Assembly: GCA_030066685.1 (NCBI GenBank)
Contig: JASJBF010000028.1
Coordinates: forward strand, 37,448 to 101,447
Reading direction: 5' to 3'
Source of the DNA: Kiloniellales bacterium
GTDB taxonomy: Bacteria > Pseudomonadota > Alphaproteobacteria > Kiloniellales > JAKSBE01
Length of the DNA stretch: 64,000 bases
Part shown: positions 7,708-16,779 of the stretch, piece after piece
Position numbering within the stretch: the first letter of the stretch is position 1
Layout of the letters: every line of letters begins with the position of its first letter
Translations under genes and position numbers: made by a program
Notes under the pieces: generated by a model
What the model was told of the DNA's origin: nothing
The model's database searches: none
What the model saw: the letters and a program-made list of their open reading frames with translations, nothing else

Positions 7708-8139
7708 CTAGGTGTCGACGACCACCATCATCGGCGTCCAGCCCTTGAAGAGGACGTTGAAGTAGTAGCGCGACGGCGGTTCGGTCTCGTAGGAAAGGTC
7801 CCAGTCCGCCGCCTCTTCGGGCCGTTCAGGGATCGACAGCCCGTCGAGGCGGAACTCCTGCTCCCCGTCGAGGCCGTAGTCCCGAGCGGCCGATTCGAGC
7901 CTTTTGCGGATATCGGGCCAGAGGCCGTCGTAGCGCGCCTCGACCTCGTCGAAGAAGGCGCGCTGCCGCTCCGTCGGGCCGCTCGCTTCGCCGAAGATGA
8001 CCACCTCCACCTCCCGGTCGAGCGGCGCAAAGCGCAGCTTGCCCTCCCACATCCGGGCGTCGCGCAGATAGCACAGGGGCCCGAAGCGGGGATCCTCGAT
8101 CCGGATCGGCCGGAACAGGTCCTTCCAGAACTCGAACAT
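7708..8139 (-). CDS. Protein of unknown function
   Basis: A 143-residue soluble protein starting MFEFWKDLFRPIRIEDPRFG at the ATG at 8139, with GGAGG 6-8 nt upstream. It has no signal peptide or membrane segment. The pattern includes FGPLCYLRDARMWEGKLRFAPL, an acidic middle (TERQRAFFDEVEARYDGLWPDIRKRLESAA) and a C-terminal beta-type stretch (YYFNVLFKGWTPMMVVVDT). The order resembles small single-domain DUF families sometimes met as immunity-like proteins, but I cannot name one. No toxin gene is adjacent. It is transcribed toward the tRNA. Confidence 0.6.
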   Translation of the reverse strand: MFEFWKDLFRPIRIEDPRFGPLCYLRDARMWEGKLRFAPLDREVEVVIFGEASGPTERQRAFFDEVEARYDGLWPDIRKRLESAARDYGLDGEQEFRLDGLSIPERPEEAADWDLSYETEPPSRYYFNVLFKGWTPMMVVVDT

Positions 8140-8418
8140 GCCTGCCTCCGCCGGCAGCATCGCGGCGAGGCAGAGGCTGTAGCACGGTGGCCGCAGCGGC
8201 GAAAGGCCGGCCGCCCACCGGCGACGGGCGGAGCGCCCCTCAGCCAAAAGGCGCCCTACCTGGGCGCGAGTCTTCAACGGCTTGGGAACGTGGGGCGAAA
8301 AAAAATGCCCCACGGCTCTGTCTACGCCCGCCGCAAGCTCGGCGATCAGCCGGCGACCTTGCCGAGGCCGCCGCCGTCGCCGAGAATGGGCGCTTTCCGC
8401 GGGGGGGCGGAAGCGCGG

Positions 8419-9462
8419 ATGCCGGGCCTGAACCGGGCGCGCCTGAGGCGCGTTCCACGGATCCTGCGGTCGCCGCGGCTGCAGGCCTTCGTCCTGCGGG
8501 CCCTGGCGTCCGATCTGCTGGCCCTGGCCCTGCCCCCCAGGAAACGCGGTGCGCTGCGCTACCGCTGGCGCTACGGCAACGACCGCAGGCTGGTGGAGAT
8601 CAACCACCTGCTGCGCACGGGCGCGCCGGTCAACCTCGAGGCGCCGCGGACCTACTGCGACAAGATGAGCCACCTCAAGCTCTTCCACGACAACCCCCTG
8701 ATGGCCTTCTGCACCGACAAGGTCTCCGTGCGCCGCTACGTCGCCTGGAAGGGCCTGGCCGAGACCCTCGTGCCGCTCCTCGCCGCCTACGAGCGGGCGG
8801 CGGACTTCCGGGCCGACGACCTGCCGGCGCGCTTCGTGGCCAAGGCGAGCCACGGGTCGGGCTGGGTCCTCTTCTGCCGCGACCGGCAGAGCTTCGATGT
8901 GGCGGCGGCCCGGCGCCGCTTCGCCCGCTGGCTGGCCGAGGACTATTCCCTGCGCCGGGGCGAGACCAACTACCGCGGCATCCCGCCGCGGATCGTCGTG
9001 GAGCCCTTGATCGAGCACCTGGAGTCCTTCATCGAATACAAGTTCTTCTGCTTCCACGGGGCGCCGAAGTTCGTCTCGGTCATCTCCTCGCGGATCAGGG
9101 GCGAACCGGTGCGCGGGATCTACGAGATGGACTGGCGCAAGGCGGACTACGGTTCCGAGGGCCTGAAGCTGGATCCGGCGACCCTGCCGGCGCCGCCGGA
9201 GTTCGCCCGGCTGAAGGCCATGGCGGAAAAGCTCGCGGAGGACTTCCTCCACGTCCGCGTCGACTTCATCGTCGCCGACGGCGATATCTACTTCTCCGAG
9301 CTGACCTTCTACAACCTCGGCGGCTTCGTGCCGCTGGTCCCCGAGGCCATGAACGAGGTGGTCGGCGGCTACATGGACCTCGCCCGGGCGCCGGTCTATG
9401 CGGCGCGCGGCCGCGACGTCCTGAAGGCGCTGGCGGCCGCCGGCGCCGGCCCCACCGGATAG
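8419..9462 (+). CDS. ATP-grasp protein, TupA-like (polysaccharide/teichuronopeptide type)
   Basis: A 347-residue protein of the TupA-like ATP-grasp family. Diagnostic blocks are the DKMSHLKLF / DKVSVRRYVAWKG region near the start, FVAKASHGSGWVLF (the ATP-grasp lysine and glycine loop), IEYKFFCFHGAPKFVSVI, DFLHVRVDFIV and YFSELTFYNLGGFVPLVPE, whose acidic residues bind Mg-ATP. Relatives join an amino acid or acidic group to cell-surface polysaccharide and are usually in glycosyltransferase clusters. Here there is no such cluster. The frame is open back to 8290 (also ATG at 8386); 8419 is chosen because the family homology starts soon after. Confidence 0.78.
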   Translation: MPGLNRARLRRVPRILRSPRLQAFVLRALASDLLALALPPRKRGALRYRWRYGNDRRLVEINHLLRTGAPVNLEAPRTYCDKMSHLKLFHDNPLMAFCTDKVSVRRYVAWKGLAETLVPLLAAYERAADFRADDLPARFVAKASHGSGWVLFCRDRQSFDVAAARRRFARWLAEDYSLRRGETNYRGIPPRIVVEPLIEHLESFIEYKFFCFHGAPKFVSVISSRIRGEPVRGIYEMDWRKADYGSEGLKLDPATLPAPPEFARLKAMAEKLAEDFLHVRVDFIVADGDIYFSELTFYNLGGFVPLVPEAMNEVVGGYMDLARAPVYAARGRDVLKALAAAGAGPTG

Positions 9463-9622
9463 GGCGGACGACCCGCGGGCAGGGTGGCATTCGCCACTGC
9501 GGGGCGCCGCCGCCTTCGGGTAGCCTGGAAGGGCTTCATTTCCGGAAGAGGAGGTCGTCTCGCCTCGTAGGCCCGCGAAACCCCGGTGCGGCGGCGTGCG
9601 CAGGCGACCCGAAGGTGGCGTC

Positions 9623-11521
9623 ATGACGAACAGGCTTGGACTCACCGCCGCGGTCTTCGCGCTGACCAGCTGTCTCGGCGTCGAGGCGCTGTCGGCGGAC
9701 CAGGGCGCGCTCGTCGAGACGACGACCCGGGGGACGGTCGGCGTCCTGCTCGACGAGATTCCCCTGCCGATGCGCGACCGCGTGGCGAAGAGGATCGCGG
9801 CCAAGCCGCCGGCGTTCTGGGCGCAACGGGCGGCGGCGCAGCTGCGGCTGACGTCCTACCGGCTCGTCTACCGGGAGTTCTACCACGACGAGGGCCAGAA
9901 ACAGCTCCCCTTGCCGCCCGAGCAGGTCTGGCAGATCGTGCCGCTCGGCGCGCCGCAACGGGACAAGGACTACGGCGGCCATGACGTGGTCAAGGTCGAC
10001 TACGCCTTCAGCAGCACGCTGCTGACCGACGTCGATTCGCCGGGCGTCTCGGAGAAACGGCTGCAGGAAGTCGGCGGGTCCCACGTGGAGCCCTTCATCC
10101 TCCCGCTCGATCCCGAGATGCTGCTCCAGCGGACCGGCGTCGCCTGCATGGACGAGGACAGCTTCCCCTTCAACAGCCTGGACAGCGAAGAGGTCGATTC
10201 CTTCTACGACCGCGACTGCGAGGTCGAGGACGAGCTCGGCAACGAGGGGCAGTGCCACTACACGCGACAGGCCACCCAATCCTGCGTGAAGGCGATCGAG
10301 GCGCAGGTCGGGCGGGTCGACCTCGAGATGACCTACCGGCGGCTGGCCTGGGACAAGGCCCATGCCGACAGGGTGCGCGTGGGGCCGGTGACCGGCGAGC
10401 AGCCGGACCTCAAGGTCTACCAGCCCGACTTCCGCCCGAGCCGGATCACCTACCGCTACATCCACGCCGACGGCTGCGAGGTCGACGAGCAGTGTGTCGG
10501 CGGCACCGGCTGGCGGCGCCTCCTGCAGTTCGCGACCTCCGACGAGAACGTCGGCGAGAAGCCGCTTTCGATCGGCAGCGTCGACTACTTCGTCAGCGGC
10601 GAGGGTGCGGAACTCGACGAGCACAACCTCTTCGAGCACAGCGCCTGCCACAACCACTTCCACTTCCAGTACTACGGGACCTTCCGCTGGGAGGGCGACC
10701 AGAGCTTCACGAGGAAGCACGGCTTCTGCCTGCAGAGCACGGCGCGGGTCGCCAACCGCGAGACCAGTCCGCTGCACAACGACTTCGCGGGCTGCGACCG
10801 GCAGGGCGTCGCCGCCGGCTGGGTCGACCAGTACAAGGCCGGCCTCCCCTGCCAGTGGCTCGACATCACGGATCTGGCGCCGGGACCCGGCCTGCGCGGC
10901 TTCCAGTCCAATCCCCAAGGCTATCTCTGCGAGGGCACCTTCGTGGACGCGAAGGGGCAGCCGATCTCGGACGGCGAACCCGTGGTCTGGGCGGACACCG
11001 GACGGACCGCCGCGAACGGCGAGGCCGTGGAGGCCCCGCTCTGCGCGCTCGCCCCGGACTGGAACGCCAACAACACCTTCGAGGTGGAGGAGACCATACC
11101 GCCGCACGGCCAGGGCCTGATCACCACTGACTGTTCCCGCGGCCAGATCGGCGGGCTCCGGAACTGCGGCTTCCGTCTGGAGCAGGCACGCAATACCTGC
11201 GAGCCGGGGGCTTCGGTCACCTTGTTCTGCAGCGTCGCCCCCCAGGCCGAGCCGCAGGTGGTGCGCGTCTGCGAGTACAGCCACGCCCTGGGCACGGCCA
11301 TACCCTGCCGCTACGAGGACACCTGGGTCCCGCTCTCGCCGGGCGTCAGCGACCAGCCCTATACGCTCGCGACCGCCGTGGTCACGAGCGCGCCGACCGA
11401 GGTCAGCTTCACCTGCCCCGCCGCGCGCAGGGCCGGGACCGAAGAGCCGGGCGGCGCCTATTCGCTCTATGCCGGTGCCGTGTTCCCGGACGACGGCCAC
11501 CAGGGTGTCACCTGCCAATAG
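9623..11521 (+). CDS. Lysyl-oxidase-like secreted copper amine oxidase
   Basis: A 632-residue protein. An N-terminal signal peptide (MTNRLGLTAAVFALTSCLGV, processing near residue 25, or lipidation at Cys17 in LTSC) sends it to the envelope or outside. The C-terminal half carries the lysyl oxidase catalytic region. The copper-binding cluster CHNHFHF lies at residues 342-348. KHGFCLQST follows, with Lys365 at the LTQ lysine site. Then comes GWVDQYKAGLPCQWLDITDLAPG, with Tyr404 at the LTQ tyrosine site. In animal LOX this Lys and Tyr crosslink into the cofactor lysyl tyrosylquinone. The many cysteines fit a disulfide-rich extracellular enzyme. The 300-residue N-terminal half is unlike the animal propeptide. 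No partner gene is adjacent. The substrate is unknown. Confidence 0.8.
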   Translation: MTNRLGLTAAVFALTSCLGVEALSADQGALVETTTRGTVGVLLDEIPLPMRDRVAKRIAAKPPAFWAQRAAAQLRLTSYRLVYREFYHDEGQKQLPLPPEQVWQIVPLGAPQRDKDYGGHDVVKVDYAFSSTLLTDVDSPGVSEKRLQEVGGSHVEPFILPLDPEMLLQRTGVACMDEDSFPFNSLDSEEVDSFYDRDCEVEDELGNEGQCHYTRQATQSCVKAIEAQVGRVDLEMTYRRLAWDKAHADRVRVGPVTGEQPDLKVYQPDFRPSRITYRYIHADGCEVDEQCVGGTGWRRLLQFATSDENVGEKPLSIGSVDYFVSGEGAELDEHNLFEHSACHNHFHFQYYGTFRWEGDQSFTRKHGFCLQSTARVANRETSPLHNDFAGCDRQGVAAGWVDQYKAGLPCQWLDITDLAPGPGLRGFQSNPQGYLCEGTFVDAKGQPISDGEPVVWADTGRTAANGEAVEAPLCALAPDWNANNTFEVEETIPPHGQGLITTDCSRGQIGGLRNCGFRLEQARNTCEPGASVTLFCSVAPQAEPQVVRVCEYSHALGTAIPCRYEDTWVPLSPGVSDQPYTLATAVVTSAPTEVSFTCPAARRAGTEEPGGAYSLYAGAVFPDDGHQGVTCQ

Positions 11522-11584
11522 GATCGCCTCGCCTCGCCCGCCGAGCATCACCGGGCCGGCCAATACGTCCGGCGCCGCTGCGCC

Positions 11585-11890
11585 CTACTGCTCCGGCTCG
11601 GTGGTGAAGAGGAGGGGATAGCCGGCGGCGCGCCCCGCCTGGGTGCCCTGGTCGGCCTTGGTCTCCGCGACCTCCCTGGTGAAGACGGCGACCACGCAGG
11701 CGCCGCGCTGGTGGGCGGTCATCATCACCACGTAGGCCCTGTCTTCGCCCATGCCGAAGACCGCCTTCAGGACCTTCACCACGAACTCCCGCGGCGTGTA
11801 GTCGTCGTTGACCAGCACGACCTTGTGTAGGCGCGGCCGCTCGGCCTTCGGCCGGGCCTTTCCGCGGGGCTTGGTAGCGGTGTCCTCCAT
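11585..11890 (-). CDS. clpS: ATP-dependent Clp protease adaptor ClpS
   Basis: A 101-residue protein. After a disordered basic N-terminus of about 20 residues (important in delivering substrates to ClpA) comes the ClpS fold: HKVVLVNDDYTPREFVVKVLKAVF, MTAHQRGACVVAVFTREVAETKADQ. The NDDYTP motif and the His of TAHQ belong to the N-degron pocket that binds substrates with N-terminal Leu, Phe, Tyr or Trp. clpA is not next to it in this window; the upstream gene on this strand is a hypothetical protein. Confidence 0.95.
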   Translation of the reverse strand: MEDTATKPRGKARPKAERPRLHKVVLVNDDYTPREFVVKVLKAVFGMGEDRAYVVMMTAHQRGACVVAVFTREVAETKADQGTQAGRAAGYPLLFTTEPEQ

Positions 11891-12001
11891 CGGCGCCTGC
11901 GCCTCCCCGGCGCGCCCTCGACCGTCGAAGCATCCTCCCGAGACCTCTGACGCCGCCGGAGGTCGGTCGCCCGAGGTGCCGGGCGCTTTCCCGGCCAGGC
12001 C

Positions 12002-12505
12002 CTAGTTGGCCTTGCCGCCTTTGCGCTTCAGGCAGGCGCGCAGGGCCGCGGCGGTGGGCTCGCTGACGTAGTAGACGCCGTCGACGATAGTGATGCGGTC
12101 GTCGTCCCACTTGGTGGCGTCGAAGTCCCAGGCGATGAGCTGGGCCTTGCGCTCCGGGTCCTCGATCAGGCGGCGCAGCCGCCGGGTCACCACGCGCTGG
12201 AAGGCGGTGGTCGCGCGCAGGTCGGTCTCGCCGGTCAGGGCCAGGATCTCCTTCATCCGAACCCGGCCGTTCTTGCGGGCGAAGAGCGCCAAGCGTCGGC
12301 GGTGGTCCTCGGAGAGCCCGTGGACCAGGCGCTGGGCCTGCTCGACCGAAAGGTCGAGGGGCCGCCGCCAGTCCAGCTTGGCCGGCTTGCTGCGCCGCCG
12401 GTTGCGGCCGTAGACGCCGCCGTCGCCGGCGAAGCGCTCCAGGAGCTCGCGCTGGACCGCCGGTGACAGCTGCTTGAAGTCGCTTTCGTCGATCTGGATC
12501 TTCAT
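12002..12505 (-). CDS. Conserved-looking hypothetical protein, helical and basic
   Basis: A 167-residue cytosolic protein beginning MKIQIDESDFKQLSPAVQREL. Charged helices dominate. A stretch around residues 56-100 (LSVEQAQRLVHGLSEDHRRRLALFARKNGRVRMKEILALTGE) could form a helix-turn-helix-like unit, followed by a strongly basic segment (TRRLRRLIEDPERKAQLIAW). Nucleic-acid binding is therefore possible but only inferred. The C-terminal part (DFDATKWDDDRITIVDGVYYVSEPTAAALRACL) looks like a small beta-hairpin plus helix. I do not recognise a named family. It lies 111 nt upstream of clpS on the same strand. Confidence 0.65.
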   Translation of the reverse strand: MKIQIDESDFKQLSPAVQRELLERFAGDGGVYGRNRRRSKPAKLDWRRPLDLSVEQAQRLVHGLSEDHRRRLALFARKNGRVRMKEILALTGETDLRATTAFQRVVTRRLRRLIEDPERKAQLIAWDFDATKWDDDRITIVDGVYYVSEPTAAALRACLKRKGGKAN

Positions 12506-12663
12506 CTCGTCCCCTGTCGTCGCTGGGGGCCCAGGCGTCCCGGGGTTTCGGGACGGCGGGCTTCGGGCGGCGTGTTGCCGCCGGACACGCCAGGGTTACC
12601 AGCCGTCAGTATGCGCGGAGGGCGCCCGCCGCTGTCAAGCGGGCAGCGCCTGGGCCGGGGCCT

Positions 12664-13215
12664 TCAAGCCTCGGCCTCCTCGAGGGCTGCTTCCACGGCC
12701 CGGCGCAGCCGCTCGGCGCTCGGCGTGGTCCAGGAGTAGAACCAGGCGGCCAGGCGGCCGTCCGGCGCAATGAGGTACTTGTGGAAGTTCCACTTGGGCG
12801 CCGCCAGGCCGCCGGCCTCGGCGCGGGCCCAGCGGTAGAAGGGATGGGCCTCGGGGCCGCGCACCGCGGTCTTGGCGGTAAGGGGGAAGTCGACGCCGAA
12901 GTCCTCGCTGCAGAAGGCCCGGATCTCGGCCTCCGTGCCCGGCTCCTGTCCGCCGAAGTCGTTGGAGGGCACGCCGAGCACGACCAGGCCGCGGTCGCGG
13001 TAGGCCTCCCAGAGTGCCTGCAGGCCGCGGTACTGCCCGGTGAAGCCGCAGCGCGACGCGGTGTTGACCACAAGCACCGCCTTGCCGGCGTAGCGGGCGA
13101 GCGGCAGGGGCTTGCCGTCGATCGAGGTGAAGCCGAAAGCATGCGCGCCGCCGTCCTCCGACTGCGCGTCCTGCGTCTCCTCCGTCGCCTCCTCGGCGAT
13201 GATCGGCGTGTCCAT
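12664..13215 (-). CDS. Glutathione peroxidase family protein (cysteine type)
   Basis: A 183-residue thioredoxin-fold peroxidase. The peroxidatic cysteine is in VNTASRCGFTGQYRGLQ, where animal enzymes have selenocysteine. The Gln/Trp helpers of the catalytic site are in the GVPSNDFGGQEPG region and in APKWNFHKYLI. Bacterial members usually reduce hydrogen and lipid peroxides with thioredoxin. The chosen start (ATG at 13215) gives a short acidic leader before the domain; an upstream in-frame start at 13266 would overlap pip. It follows pip by 16 nt on the same strand, so they form an operon. Confidence 0.88.
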   Translation of the reverse strand: MDTPIIAEEATEETQDAQSEDGGAHAFGFTSIDGKPLPLARYAGKAVLVVNTASRCGFTGQYRGLQALWEAYRDRGLVVLGVPSNDFGGQEPGTEAEIRAFCSEDFGVDFPLTAKTAVRGPEAHPFYRWARAEAGGLAAPKWNFHKYLIAPDGRLAAWFYSWTTPSAERLRRAVEAALEEAEA

Positions 13216-13231
13216 GATCCCGCTTTCCCGA

Positions 13232-14194
13232 CTAGAGAGTCTTGTACTTTTCCGTGGCCGCGACAAGGGCCCTGCGGATTCCCGGCTCCATGGCCGAATG
13301 CCCGGCGTCGGGGACCACGACGTAGTCCGCCTCGGGCCAGGCCCGGTGCAGGTCCTCGGCGGTGGCGATCGGGCAGACCACGTCGTAGCGACCCTGGATG
13401 ATCACCGCGGGGATCCGGCGGATCCGCTCGATGTTGTCGAGCAGCGCGTTCTCGGGCAGGAAGATCCGGTTGACGAAGTAGTGCGCCTCGATCCGCGCCA
13501 GGCCCAGGGCCAGGCGGTCCTCGCCGAAGGCGGCGACGGTCTCGGGGCTGGGCAGCAGGGTCGAGCAGGCGCCCTCGTAGGTGCTCCAGGCCCGGGCCGC
13601 CGGCAGGTGGACCGCCGGGTCCGGGTCCATCAGGCGGCGGTGGTAGGCGGCCAGGAGGTCGCCGCGCTCGGCCTCGGGCAGGAACTCGGCGAAGCGGCGC
13701 CAGTGCTCGGGGAAGAAGGTCCCCATGCCGCGGATGAACCAGTCGATTTCCTGCGGCCGGCAGAGGAAGATGCCGCGCAGGATCAGGGCCTTGATTCGCT
13801 CCGGATGGGCCTGGGCGTACGCCAGGGCCAGGGTGCTGCCCCAGGAGCCGCCGAAGACCAGCCAGCCCTCGATCCCCAGGCGTTCGCGGAGCCGCTCCAG
13901 GTCGGCGATCAGGTCCGGGGTGGTGTTGTCCCGGACCTCGCCCAGAGGGGTCGAGCGCCCGGCGCCGCGCTGGTCGTATACCACGATGCGGTAGTGCGCC
14001 GGGTCGAAGAAGCGGCGGTGGTCCGGGGCCGCGCCGGCGCCCGGCCCGCCGTGCAGGAAGACCACGGCCGGCCCGCTCGGATTGCCCAGGACCTCCCAGT
14101 ACATGGCGTGGCCGCTGGTCAGCTCCAGCCGGCCGGTCTCGCTCGGCTCGATCGGCGGGTAGAGATCGCTGCGCAGGGTGGTGGTTCCGAACAT
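13232..14194 (-). CDS. pip: Proline iminopeptidase
   Basis: A 320-residue alpha/beta hydrolase of peptidase family S33 that removes N-terminal proline from peptides in the cytoplasm. Visible signatures are HGGPGAGAAPDHRRFFDPAHYRIVVYDQRGAGRSTP (oxyanion hole HGGPG and the DQRGxGxS block), the nucleophile elbow GGSWGS and the typical TAEDLHRAWPEA. The catalytic Asp is in GRYDVVCP and His in GHS near the C-terminus. Length is normal. It leads a two-gene operon with the glutathione peroxidase and shares a 55-nt upstream region with the divergent nuclease gene. Confidence 0.93.
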   Translation of the reverse strand: MFGTTTLRSDLYPPIEPSETGRLELTSGHAMYWEVLGNPSGPAVVFLHGGPGAGAAPDHRRFFDPAHYRIVVYDQRGAGRSTPLGEVRDNTTPDLIADLERLRERLGIEGWLVFGGSWGSTLALAYAQAHPERIKALILRGIFLCRPQEIDWFIRGMGTFFPEHWRRFAEFLPEAERGDLLAAYHRRLMDPDPAVHLPAARAWSTYEGACSTLLPSPETVAAFGEDRLALGLARIEAHYFVNRIFLPENALLDNIERIRRIPAVIIQGRYDVVCPIATAEDLHRAWPEADYVVVPDAGHSAMEPGIRRALVAATEKYKTL

Positions 14195-14249
14195 TTCGAC
14201 TTTCGCGACCCGGGAAAACGCGGCGACACTATAACCAAAGCGCGCGGCC

Positions 14250-15083
14250 GTGCACGCCTTCTTTAGAACCCTTCAAGGAACCGGCCCTTTGTCCCCGTCC
14301 CTGCGCCCTCTCGCCCTGATTTCCTTGTGTTTCCTGGTCCTGCTGGCCGGGTCCGCGGCGGCCGCGCCGGAGGCCCTCAGGCCCGAGTCCTGGCATGAGG
14401 TCACCGCGGTCGTCGACGGCGACACCCTGGTCCTGGAGGGCGGCCGCGAGGTGCGCCTGGTCGGCCTGCAGGCGCCCAAGCTGCCGCTCGGCCGGCGCGG
14501 CTTCCGGGCCTGGCCCCTGGCCGATGAGGCCAAGGCGGCGCTGGAGGAGATCGCGCTCGGCCGAAGGCTGGGCCTCGCCTTCACCGGCCGGCGCGAGGAC
14601 CGTCACGGTCGCTGGCTCGCCCACCTCGAGCGCGCGGACGGGCTCTGGGTCCAGGGCATGCTCCTGGACCGCGGCCTGGCTCGGGTCTACAGCTTCGCCG
14701 ACAACCGCGCCCTGGTCGCCGAGATGCTGGCCCGGGAGCGCGCCGCGCGGGCCGCCGGCCTGGGGATCTGGGCCCATCCCTTCTACGCCCTGCGGTCGGC
14801 CGGGTCGGCCGCCGCCGACGTCGGCAGCTTCCAGCTGGTCGAGGGCCGGGTGGTCGAGGCGGCCAAGGTCCGGGGCCGGGTCTACCTGAACTTCGGGGCC
14901 GACTGGAAGACCGACTTCACGATCTCGATCGCGCCTGCGGCCTGGAAGCTCTTCGCGGCCGAGGGCATCGCGCCGGAAGACTACCGCGGACGGCGCCTGA
15001 GGGTGCGCGGCTGGCTCAAGGCGCTGAACGGCCCGATGATCGCCGCCACCCATCCCGAGCAGATCGAGGTCCTCGCTGAGTAG
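14250..15083 (+). CDS. Secreted thermonuclease (SNase)-family protein
   Basis: A 277-residue protein with an N-terminal hydrophobic export segment (LALISLCFLVLLAGSAAAAP). Its staphylococcal-nuclease-type OB domain spans about 48-175: VTAVVDGDTLVLEGGREVRLVGLQAPKL contains the DGDT metal site and the first arginine, and REDRHGRWLAHLER contains the second loop. The catalytic Glu position is less clear because the usual RxxGIDAPE is VGLQAPK. The C-terminal 90 residues (VVEAAKVRGRVYLNFGADW) look like a second OB-like domain. GTG at 14250 is used as the start. It probably acts on nucleic acid in the periplasm or outside, but the altered loop makes activity uncertain. Confidence 0.75.
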   Translation: MHAFFRTLQGTGPLSPSLRPLALISLCFLVLLAGSAAAAPEALRPESWHEVTAVVDGDTLVLEGGREVRLVGLQAPKLPLGRRGFRAWPLADEAKAALEEIALGRRLGLAFTGRREDRHGRWLAHLERADGLWVQGMLLDRGLARVYSFADNRALVAEMLARERAARAAGLGIWAHPFYALRSAGSAAADVGSFQLVEGRVVEAAKVRGRVYLNFGADWKTDFTISIAPAAWKLFAAEGIAPEDYRGRRLRVRGWLKALNGPMIAATHPEQIEVLAE

Positions 15084-15197
15084 GCCCTCTCTATCCGCGG
15101 GTCGCCAGGGGCGGATGTCACGGTTAAAATGCGGCGCGGCGGCGGGGAGGCGTCTATATCCTGGGCACGTAGAAGGGAAAGAGGGGCAGCGAAGACG

Positions 15198-16667
15198 ATG
15201 CTTCGAGGCATAGGGAAGCTTTTTCTTTTCGGCACGGCGGTCCTGGTGCTGCCGCTGCTGGCCGCCTGCGAAACGGCGCCGGCGACCGGACGGCAAATCT
15301 TCACCGCCGGCATGGGGCCCGAGGACGAGCAGCGGCTCGGACTCCAGGAGCACCCCAAGATCCTGCAGGAGTTCGGCGGCGACTACCGGGAGGACCCCGA
15401 GCTCACGGCCTACGTCACCAGCATCGGCAACCTGCTGGCCAAGACTTCGGAGCTGCCCAACCTCCAGTTTACCTTCACCGTCCTGGACACCCCGATCGTC
15501 AATGCCTTCGCGCTGCCCGGGGGTTACATCTACATCACCCGCGGCCTGCTGGCCCTGGCCGAGAACGAGGCCGAGGTCGCCGGCGTTCTGGCGCACGAGA
15601 TCGGGCATGTGACCGCGCGCCACTCCGCAGAGCGCTACGGCAACACCGTGGCCGCGGGGGTCGCGACCACCCTGCTGAGCGTGCTGGTCGGCGGCCCGGC
15701 GGCGCAGGCCGCCGGCGGGGCCGCGGGGCTGGCCCTGCAGAGCTACTCCCGGGACCAGGAGTTCGAGGCCGACATGCTCGGGGTCCGCTACCTCTCGCGG
15801 GCCGGCTACGACCCCGGTGGCATGTCGAGCTTCCTCGAGAAGCTTCAGGCGCACAGCCGGCTGGAGGCGGAGCTGCGCGGCAAGCCCGGGGAGGCCGACA
15901 AGTTCGACATCATGCAGACCCACCCGCGCACCGCGGACCGGATCCAGAAGGCGGCCCAGGCGGCCGGCGCCAAGCCGGTCGCCAATCCCATCGTCGGGCG
16001 CGACATCTATCTCTCGAAGATCGACGGCCTCCTCTACGGCGACAACCCGTCGCAGGGGATCATCCGCAACAACAGCTTCAGCCATCCCGACCTGCGCCTG
16101 GCCTTCGAGGTGCCCGAGAGCTTCCGCATGATCAACAGCGCGGCCGCGGTGCTGGCCCTCGGGCCGCAGGACTCCCGGATCATCTTCGACGGGGATACGA
16201 ACGAGAGACTGCTGACCCCGGCCCGCTATATGCGCGAGGTCTGGGCGGCCAACGCCAAGATCTCCAGGGTCGAGGAGCTGGAGATCAACGGCATGCCGGC
16301 CGCGACCTCGACCTCACAGGTGAACTCCCGCAGCGGGCGGCTCGACGTCCGCCTGGTCGCGATCGGCTACAACAGGGACACGATCTACCGCTTCCTCTTC
16401 GCGACGCCGCCCAGGGCGACCCAGAGCCTCTCGGTCGACCTGCGGCGCACGACCTACAGCTTCCGCAAGCTCAGCGCCGAAGAGGCGGCGGATATCAAGC
16501 CCAATCGCCTGCGCATCCATACCGTCAAGCGCGGCGACTCGGTCTCGGCCCTGGCCGCGCGGACGCCCTTCGACGACCTGCCCGAGAAGCGCTTCCTGAC
16601 CCTGAACGGCCTGGCGCCCGGGGCCGGACTCAAGGCCGGAGAGAAGGTCAAGCTGGTCGTTCAATAG
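15198..16667 (+). CDS. M48-family metalloprotease lipoprotein with LysM domain (BepA-like)
   Basis: A 489-residue lipoprotein. The lipobox LAAC places the lipidated cysteine at residue 24. The zinc-protease domain has HEIGH at 133-137 and the third ligand Glu190 in FEADMLG. The C-terminal 45 residues (RIHTVKRGDSVSALAART ... LKAGEKVKLV) form a LysM-type module for peptidoglycan. Between them is a domain (about 280-440) with FRM, INGMPAAT and VAIGY motifs seen in alphaproteobacterial members. BepA in E. coli trims or folds outer-membrane proteins such as LptD; a similar envelope quality-control role is inferred. The ATG at 15198 is the only start giving an intact signal peptide. Confidence 0.88.
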   Translation: MLRGIGKLFLFGTAVLVLPLLAACETAPATGRQIFTAGMGPEDEQRLGLQEHPKILQEFGGDYREDPELTAYVTSIGNLLAKTSELPNLQFTFTVLDTPIVNAFALPGGYIYITRGLLALAENEAEVAGVLAHEIGHVTARHSAERYGNTVAAGVATTLLSVLVGGPAAQAAGGAAGLALQSYSRDQEFEADMLGVRYLSRAGYDPGGMSSFLEKLQAHSRLEAELRGKPGEADKFDIMQTHPRTADRIQKAAQAAGAKPVANPIVGRDIYLSKIDGLLYGDNPSQGIIRNNSFSHPDLRLAFEVPESFRMINSAAAVLALGPQDSRIIFDGDTNERLLTPARYMREVWAANAKISRVEELEINGMPAATSTSQVNSRSGRLDVRLVAIGYNRDTIYRFLFATPPRATQSLSVDLRRTTYSFRKLSAEEAADIKPNRLRIHTVKRGDSVSALAARTPFDDLPEKRFLTLNGLAPGAGLKAGEKVKLVVQ

Positions 16668-16779
16668 CGCCGGTTCGGCGCCGGGCGACCGCGAAGCTCG
16701 CTCGGCCCGCGCGGACCTCTTCCAGCAGGCGGTCGACCTCGACGCGCAGGGTCGAGGACTGCTCGGCCGGCGCCTCCGG

